From Azorinus chamasolen (Eukaryota > Mollusca > Bivalvia > Cardiida > Solecurtidae): 64,000 nucleotides of DNA. The stretch is from NCBI GenBank assembly GCA_963576725.1, contig OY755241.1:4832562-4896561 (forward strand). The letters run 5' to 3'. Made by a program: the position numbers and the translations under genes. Position 1 is the stretch's first letter. Every line of letters starts with the position of its first letter. Of the stretch, positions 58,329 to 64,000 are shown one piece after another. The notes below the pieces were generated by a model that was given only the letters and a program-made list of their open reading frames with translations, was not told where the DNA came from and searched no databases.

Positions 58329-58559
58329 ATACTGAATATTCAAAATAGACTGGCCGAACAGTGTTTAGTGATATAGTCAAACAGCTTATGAGGTAATGGA
58401 CTATAATGACTAGCATAACTCTATAATATACAGTCCTTATTGCATGGGGCCACAAGACCCCTATAAACCTGTTTGCAAGACATTAAAAGCCATATCTATG
58501 GAGTAAGTGGTTAAATCACAGGCTACTCATCTTTCATCAAACACACAATCCCAGTGTCA

Positions 58560-58640
58560 AAAACAGTTTGGATCCTGATAAAATGGCAAATTACTGCACA
58601 GCTCAGTCATCAGGATTCCAAACTGTTTGCCAGATTTTCC
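58560..58640. mobile_element. M5 core fragment
   Basis: AACAGTTTGGATCCTGATAA and CATCAGGATTCCAAACTGTT facing each other with a degraded centre. Confidence 0.65.
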
Positions 58641-58690
58641 CAAATTTGCCCATGGCACACTACAGGTTAAATGGCACTTTAGAAACTGTA

Positions 58691-58898
58691 TACAGTAAAA
58701 CCTCTCTAAACCGGACACTAAATTTAGTATAAATATCGGTCTTGGAGACAGTTAGCAGCTTAATGCTGGGTGAAAGTCATGCAAAAAGCTCCACTAGGAG
58801 CTTTCTGCATGACTTTCACCCTGCATTAAGCAGCCACCTGCTTCAAAAGACCTAAAAACTTTTGTCATAAAATTCTGGTTTAGAGAGGTTCTACTGTA
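58691..58898. mobile_element. M6a element
   Basis: TACAGTAAAACCTCTCTAAA to TTTAGAGAGGTTCTACTGTA, with AAAGCTCCACTAGGAGCTTT. One of the best-preserved copies. Confidence 0.92.
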
Positions 58899-59027
58899 GA
58901 AGGCGGTTAAGAAACTGATTATACTATTCTATGCTGTCTGGAATACAATTTGCCAGTACTGACAGTCACTAACATGTTACAAATAATGCTGCAGTGGAAA
59001 TGTTAAGGAATTGATAAAACGCATAAA

Positions 59028-59183
59028 AAAAATTCTCCACCAAACCCGATGTTGTGACCATTCTTTAGAATCTACTCTTAGACAGGATTTTAAAGAGAGG
59101 TCACACCATTGGGTTTGGTGGAGAAATAATTTTAATAATTGAATATGCGCTTTTATCTGTAGCTCTGGGAATCTTTTGTCATT
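59028..59183. mobile_element. M7 element just after the CRYZ-like stop
   Basis: TTCTCCACCAAACCCGATGT and ATTGGGTTTGGTGGAGAAAT form the stem; the right end is TATCTGTAGCTCTG, about 45 bp from the stop codon. The left end is truncated. Confidence 0.8.
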
Positions 59184-59218
59184 TCACTCAAGATAATACT
59201 GGCCGGCAGGTCAGACGT

Positions 59219-59380
59219 TCACAGAACAAAGACACGTTTTCCAAGCGTTGCGGGAGAATTGATGACATCATCATGGGCCTTTGGTGCCTCATCCAGCGAG
59301 TATTCCTGCTGTATTTGAGGCTGAAGCCAGCCAGCCTGTATTCCCTCTGCTATGCCTTGGTGCATTTCTACCCACTCATC
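59219..59380 (-). CDS. CRYZ: CRYZ-like terminal exon
   Basis: 162 bp including the stop, from DEWVEMHQ to RVFVL. The acceptor is ATTTCAG|GATGA with an M7 end about 11 bp before it. A second M7 copy begins about 40 bp after the stop, in the presumed 3' UTR. Confidence 0.93.
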   Translation of the reverse strand, partial: DEWVEMHQGIAEGIQAGWLQPQIQQEYSLDEAPKAHDDVINSPATLGKRVFVL

Positions 59381-62300
59381 CTGAAATAACACAGAGGTCC
59401 AGATAAGATGCGTAAATTTAAACATTTTCAAATATAATTCCTTTATTTCTCCACCAAGCCTGATACTGTGACCACTCTTTAAAACCATCTCTTCGAAACG
59501 ACTCTAAGGATTGGTCACCATATCAGGTTTGGTGGAGAAATAATGATTTTAGTATTAAGTTACACACCTTTATCTGTAACTCTGATATCCGTACACTGGT
59601 ACTGCCGTGAGTGCAGCTCATCCTTTCCCTAATGAACATTTAATCATGATTTGATCACTTCATGAATATTCATTAACTTAATTTTTATAAAGCGAAAGTA
59701 TCATGGGATTTATGGTTGAGAAAAAACTGTAGGATCAGATCTACATCATTAACCCATTACCTCATAGGCTAATTTTAGATTCAACCACTTTGAATAAATC
59801 TACTGAAAAGGAGCATTAACTAGAGAAAAGGAAATGTTTTTAGAATTTTGTAGTGTAAAACCATTGTGATAAATAGAACATTTGCTCCTATAAAAGCAAA
59901 TGCTCTATTTATCACAATGGTTTCATAAAGTGACTTTTACAGAGGCGTACAAAGGCGTATTTATGGAGGAAAAGTTAAATGAGCAAACAAAGCAGACCCT
60001 GACAATCTGACTGGTATATATCTACTCTGTATGTAAATATGTTAACCCATTCCCTCATACTGACGCCTTTTGATGCCTCTGTAAAAGTCGCTTTTTTGAA
60101 ACCAATGTCATAAATAGAGCATTTGCAGATAGGATTCTACAGTTTCTACAATGGTAAATTATTCTCTTATTCGTAATACCAGTGTAAAAATCAGCTAATT
60201 AATATTCATACGGCCATTTTTCCTTATCTAATATTCATTTTGTACAGCATTAAAGAATATTGCCCATAATAATGGTTGTAAAGCAGTGTAGACCCTGATC
60301 AGAAGCCCTGTTGGTCACATGACGGTTGGTCTAGCTCTTCACTGTCTAAAAATGACCTTGTACATGATACCTGCATCGTCTATTATGGTAAACTTCATAT
60401 GATACATAAGTTCTAACATATGGCAATTGCAACCAGGAGTTGGGAATAATATACGTAGGAACTTGCACGACCTTTCATAAAACTGACCACACGACCAGCT
60501 ATTACAGCACAGACATACAAATGTTATAAACTGTTCCTAATTATAAATAATACCATAGAATCTGCCCTAAGTGGCCATTCATTTATTGAACATAAGAGTC
60601 TTAAACAGCAGGTGGTAGCTTAATGCAGGGCAAAAGTAGTGCAGAAAGCTCCTACAGGAGCTTTCTGCACTACTTTTGACCTGCATTAAGCTACCACCTG
60701 CTTTAAAATCCAATCAGACCTCTGTTCAATGGTCGCTTAATACAGGTTCTATTGTATACATTAAATAAACATTTCGTAAAACTGATACAAGCAATTTTCA
60801 CTTACTGCTGAACAGTTTGTAATTTACCTTTGTATAATGAATTAAAATATTTGACTCCTCCATCTATGAATATAAATGAAATAAACCACCAAACACGAAG
60901 TAAATGATCTGTATTTACTTTGTGCACCAAATAACATTTTCCTTGCACAGTATGGCAAACAGGGCAGACCCTGATCAGATGTCTCCTACAGGAGCCTTCT
61001 GATCTGGGTCTACACTGTTTGCAAATAACTGACACATTTCTTTCCCACATATGAAGTCTTAACAATCAGACCCACCTCAGCAGAATTCATAAGCACTAAG
61101 CCCGTGACCTTTGACTCCTTTTGCATCAACAGTCTGGGGTTTATTTCTATGGTACCACGGTTACCAACAACCTGCAAGAGTACAAATTTAACTCCCAATC
61201 CTGTTGTTTTATTATATATTTTGTATACGATCATACATGTCATGGTACACAAATAACCACATAAAATCACAGATAGAATATGGCAATCAGTTTAACTGTA
61301 TGATCAGCTTTGAAATATGAAATATTGCACATAATCTAGTTAATGAATAAATAAACTAGAATGTATTAAAGACCAGTCAAACCATAAATCAATAATTGAT
61401 CAAGATACAAATAGTTTCTCAAAACAAGAGCATAGCATGTGGGTGCCACCGCTTATCTGTTTAGTTGTAGCTGCCAACATTAAATTTATCCTTAACATTA
61501 AGAAGCACAACGCCAACAATGAAAACACAAATGCCAGAGTTATGACAATAGTTTGTATTTTTTTTCTTCGAAAAACAGGCAAGATAATAAATTGAAATTG
61601 GGTCTGCACTGTTTTCAAGTGCCAGTGCATATAAGTCCTGCATACAAAGGGATAAAAAGGTATACTGACAGCTGATAAGTTATGCACCAGACAAGAAAGA
61701 TGACATTTAACCATTTACCTGGTAAATATTCATGTAAGAAACTAGAGATGTTTATAAAACATGTATACCACACTCAATGATAATGCATGTACACTTGACA
61801 AATGACCTTGAGATGTGACATAATTATGCTATCATGCACATTAGTTAGATGATTTTATAACGTCAAATGCAAACAGGAAGTTTTGGCCATGTCAGAAAAT
61901 ATAGAATCAAATATGTATTAATTCAATCAGCAGTCAGAACTCCTATAGTAACTATCTTATATTGGTCTACTGCTTGCAAAGGCATCTCTATCAGGCTCCG
62001 AGCTTATAAAACTATTTGCTTGAGTCTGAGATCATTCTCAAGCATCTGACCAAACAGATACTTGAGAATGATCTCAGACTCAGAAGTTTTTTAACCTAGG
62101 AGCAAGGTAAAAAAGCAAAGGCATTTCTATCAGGTAGAAAGGTAACTGATTGGACACAAACAACAGCAGCTGACTGCTATCTTATATGGCAAAGTATTTT
62201 GCAAAATCTACAATTTTACAAAATCTCATTTGTGTACAAAACCTCAACGGTGCATTTTTCACTTGTCCTGTAACTTCAACAAAAATGGTTTTACCACAAT

Positions 62301-63101
62301 GATGCCTCCACGTTTGACCATGGTAAGGTCTGATTCCAGATTCACATTAGCTAGCATCTCTATGATCAGGTCTGGGCCGTCGCCTCCAGAGGCTTCCTGT
62401 AACAGAGTCCCAGATAAGAAGCATGAATTAAAAACTTTTTCAAGAACAGCTCCTTTATATATTTCACCAAAGCAAATGTTGTTACCATTCTTTAGAACTG
62501 TCTTGAAAAGTGTTTTGAGTAGGAATGACACTCACAACATACTGTCTGGTGGAGGAATGACAATTTAAGCAAATATGCACCTTCACCTGGTAAAGATTAG
62601 GCCTTGTTGGGTACAACTACTCCAGTAAACAAGAGTGATACAGTTCTTACCATATAAGTTTTAAAGTAAGCATTTAGTACTGCATATAAGAATTGAGTAG
62701 TTTAAAACTGTTGTGATAAATAGAGCATTTGCTCCAATGAGGCAAATGTTCCATTTATCACAATGGTTTCATAGGTCACTTTATCTGAGGCATCAAAAGG
62801 TGTCAATATGAGGGAATGGGTATTGACTAATTCAAAGAGTTTGGATCCTACTCAGAAATCAAACTGCTCGTTGTTGGACATATACTATTTGTGAATTAAA
62901 CTGGTGGCAAACATGTAATTGACACAATAAGTACCATAGTTTTTTTTGTACCTTTATTTTATCTGTGTATCCATCCTCACGATGATTGAAGACAGCTGTT
63001 GCACCATTTTTCTTGACCAGATCCATGCCCTCTTGGGTACCAGCTGTTCCCAGCACCTTCATTCCCCTCGCTGCTGCCATCTGTACACAGGCTAAACCAA
63101 C
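59219..63101 (-). CDS. CRYZ: CRYZ-type quinone oxidoreductase (zeta-crystallin-like), 3' part, four exons
   Basis: NADPH-dependent quinone reductase of the zinc-independent MDR family, probably cytosolic. Exons on the minus strand: 63101-62952, 62396-62295, 61171-61076, 59380-59219, all phase 0 with GT-AG ends, giving the last 169 residues of a protein that is usually about 330 residues. The first exon begins in the nucleotide-binding fold ([20 protein letters not shown]) and has VFNHRE. The next carries [10 protein letters not shown], the third [14 protein letters not shown] ([10 protein letters not shown]), and the last GWLQPQI and the C-terminus FVL. These match vertebrate zeta-crystallin closely in order and spacing. 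The catalytic N-terminal domain lies outside the window. MDR reductases are the family from which PKS enoylreductase domains derive. Confidence 0.94.
59389..59588. mobile_element. M7 element beside the CRYZ-like terminal exon acceptor
   Basis: Ends CAGAGGTCCAGATAAGATGC and CTTTATCTGTAACTCTG enclose TTTCTCCACCAAGCCTGATA and a long stem centred on CATCTCTTCGAAACGA. The outer end is about 9-11 bp from the acceptor. Confidence 0.85.
59630..60240. mobile_element. M1b with an M2 nested, plus M2/M1b fragments, in a CRYZ-like intron
   Basis: M1b arm 59630-59748; M2 59749-59978 (TTAACCCATTACC to GGAAAAGTTAA); M1b remainder with GCAAACAAAGCAGACC. A partial M2 from 60042 runs into M1b text (CTACAGTTTCTACAATGG). 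Confidence 0.75.
60557..60756. mobile_element. M6b element in a CRYZ-like intron
   Basis: AGAATCTGCCCTAAGTGGCC to AATACAGGTTCTATTGTA; the stem GAAAGCTCCTACAGGAGCTTTC is intact. Confidence 0.87.
60950..61025. mobile_element. M1 stem only, near a CRYZ-like exon
   Basis: GCAAACAGGGCAGACCCTGA to GATCTGGGTCTACACTGTTT, centre CTCCTACAGGAG. The arms outside the stem are not recognisable. Confidence 0.75.
61076..61171 (-). CDS. CRYZ: CRYZ-like exon (GTIEINPR segment)
   Basis: 96 bp, 32 codons, from [13 protein letters not shown] to LMNSAE. The acceptor is TTGCAG|GTTGT and the donor is GAG|GTGGGT. An M1 hairpin core ends about 50 bp into the downstream intron. Confidence 0.93.
61707..61999 (+). mobile_element. 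M1b element, degraded
   Basis: TTAACCATTTACCTGGTAAA left end, ATAGAATCAAATATG arm and CTCCTATAGTAACTATC at the stem. Confidence 0.65.
62007..62095. mobile_element. M9 snapback copy in a CRYZ-like intron
   Basis: CTTGAGTCTGAGATCATTCT pairs with AGAATGATCTCAGACTCAGA around a short central stretch. It begins with the family's GCTTATAAAACT. Confidence 0.7.
62295..62396 (-). CDS. CRYZ: CRYZ-like exon ([10 protein letters not shown] segment)
   Basis: 102 bp, 34 codons, from EASGGDG to RGGIIV. The acceptor is TTACAG|GAAGC with an M7 end about 6 bp before it. The donor is GTG|GTAAAA. Confidence 0.93.
62400..62590. mobile_element. M7 element beside a CRYZ-like acceptor
   Basis: The end CAGAGTCCCAGATAAGAAGC begins about 6 bp from the acceptor at 62397. 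The internal stem (TTTCACCAAAGCAAATGTTG ... GTCTGGTGGAGGAATGAC) is degraded. Confidence 0.7.
62690..62822 (+). mobile_element. M2 right part
   Basis: Stem ATTTGCTCCAATGAGGCAAA and right arm to ATGAGGGAATGGG. The left arm is lost. It lies in the intron before the CRYZ-like [10 protein letters not shown] exon. Confidence 0.78.
62952..63101 (-). CDS. CRYZ: CRYZ-like exon (nucleotide-binding fold)
   Basis: 150 bp, 50 codons, from VGLACVQ to GYTDKIK. The acceptor is CACCAG|GTTGG, lying at the edge of a 27-bp minisatellite. The donor is AAG|GTACAA. Confidence 0.93.
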
Positions 63102-63103
63102 CT

Positions 63104-63536
63104 GGTGACAGTACAGAAATAGTGTAGACAGGTGACAGTACAGAAATAGTGTAGACAAGTGACAATACAGAAATATTGTAGACAGGTGACAGTACAGAAA
63201 TACTGTAGACAGGTGACAATACAGAAATATTGTAGACAGGTGACAGTACAGAAATATTGTAGACAAGTGACAGTACAGACATAGTGTAGACAGGTGACAG
63301 TACAGAAATAGTGTAGACAAGTGACAGTACAGACATAGTGTAGACAGGTGACAGTACAGAAATATTGTAGACAAGTGACAGTACAGAAATACTGTAGACA
63401 GGTCACAGTATAGCAATATTGTAGACAGGTGACAGTACAGCAATATTGTAGACAGGTGACAGTACACAAATAGTGTAAACAGGTGACAGTACGGAACTAT
63501 TGTAGACAGGTGACAGTACAGAAATAGTGTAGATAG
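63104..63536 (-). repeat. 27-bp minisatellite abutting a CRYZ-like splice acceptor
   Basis: About 16 units of GTAGACAGGTGACAGTACAG then AAATAGT, with AAATATT and AGACATAG variants. Because the unit is 27 bp and contains no stop on the minus strand, all three minus frames stay open across it. The last unit merges with the acceptor TGTCACCAG|G of the exon at 63101. Confidence 0.93.
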
Positions 63537-63656
63537 ACAAGATTAACTCAGAGTAAATATTTTTTGACAACAAATGAGGACACTTTGGACCTTGCTGAGA
63601 TGCTGGGTAACTCAACAGGGTTAAAATAATATGTCAATGATTTTCTAAGCTTCAAT

Positions 63657-64000
63657 GTTAACCCTTTCCCTGTTTAATATCCATGCAAGGAATAATGACA
63701 TCATGAATATCTATGAGCTTTTATGATCTACACAGGATGTTTTGGCCAAGACAGAAACTGTAGAATCAGTGTCTATATTATACCATATGCAAACAGAGCA
63801 GACCCTGATCAGATGGCTCCTATAGCACTATCTGATCTGGGTCTACTCTGATTGCAAATGCGTAAAATGGGTTAATACACATATATGTAACGTTTAATCC
63901 TTTACATAACGGATAGTCTCATAGACATCATCATCATAAATATTTATTAGCAGAATGTTTATAATGGTATATTAGCCCTTTCATGTAAGAAATAATGACA
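63657..64000 (+). mobile_element. M1b (63657-63875) and start of another
   Basis: TTAACCCTTTCCCTGTTTAA to GCGTAAAATGGGTTAA, stem GATGGCTCCTATAGCACTAT; a further M1b-like arm from about 63893 runs off the window. Confidence 0.75.

Noticed and set aside
62859..63467. A 202-codon repetitive protein on the minus strand
   Set aside because: Most of it is the 27-bp minisatellite read through; only the 50-codon CRYZ-like exon is coding.
63540..64000. An upstream CRYZ-like exon near the right edge
   Set aside because: The expected GASGG-containing segment was looked for on the minus strand and not found; only M1b sequence is present.

Overview
This window is animal nuclear DNA, most likely from a mollusc and plausibly a bivalve. 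The genes are intron-split with GT-AG junctions. The DNA is AT-rich and packed with short non-autonomous DNA transposons (MITEs), tRNA-derived SINEs, LINE 3' ends and minisatellites. The largest gene is an animal FAS-like polyketide synthase of a kind known from molluscs. The species cannot be named from the sequence alone.

Three protein genes are supported. (1) On the minus strand, six exons between 29411 and 13623 encode a 2108-residue type I polyketide synthase: KS-AT-DH-degenerate ER-KR-ACP, with no thioesterase. The KS is spread over five small exons and the start of the sixth; everything else lies in one 5.4 kb terminal exon. (2) On the plus strand, three exons between 34286 and 39714 encode a 936-residue Patched-domain (RND-type) membrane protein. 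It lies head to head with the polyketide synthase. (3) On the minus strand, four exons between 63101 and 59219 encode the last 169 residues of a CRYZ-type quinone oxidoreductase (MDR family); its 5' exons lie beyond the right edge. All exon joins keep frame.

Nearly everything else is repeat. I label the MITE families M1 to M9. M1 (M1a/M1b/M1c), M2, M3, M4 and M5 have TTAACCC- or TTAACTC-type ends and sit in TTAA targets, like piggyBac-type elements. M6a/M6b (CAGTAAAACC / CAGTAGAACC ends) and M8 (CAGTTGAACTT ends) sit in TA targets, like pogo/Tigger-type elements. M7 has CAGAG...CTCTG ends and lies beside splice junctions. M9 is a snapback. M1, M2, M3 and M6 (and half of M8) share a GCTCC-N4-GGAGC palindrome at their centre although their ends differ.

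Layout: 1-13050 is a repeat field with a ~1.7 kb minisatellite core (5580-7400). 13059-29411 is the polyketide synthase gene with repeat-filled introns and a SINE overlapping its stop codon. 29411-34286 is the shared upstream region. 34286-39714 is the Patched-like gene. 39715-59030 is a long field of nested transposons, including a triple nest at 39923-41247. 59030-64000 is the oxidoreductase gene, with a 27-bp minisatellite running up to a splice acceptor.

The most interesting biological possibility is the gene neighbourhood: a polyketide synthase whose own enoylreductase looks dead, an RND-type membrane protein that could move a lipid product, and a free-standing reductase from the same superfamily as the missing enoylreductase. 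That the three work together is inference only. The strongest structural signal is the M7 family, whose ends lie about 6-45 bp from splice junctions in all three genes.
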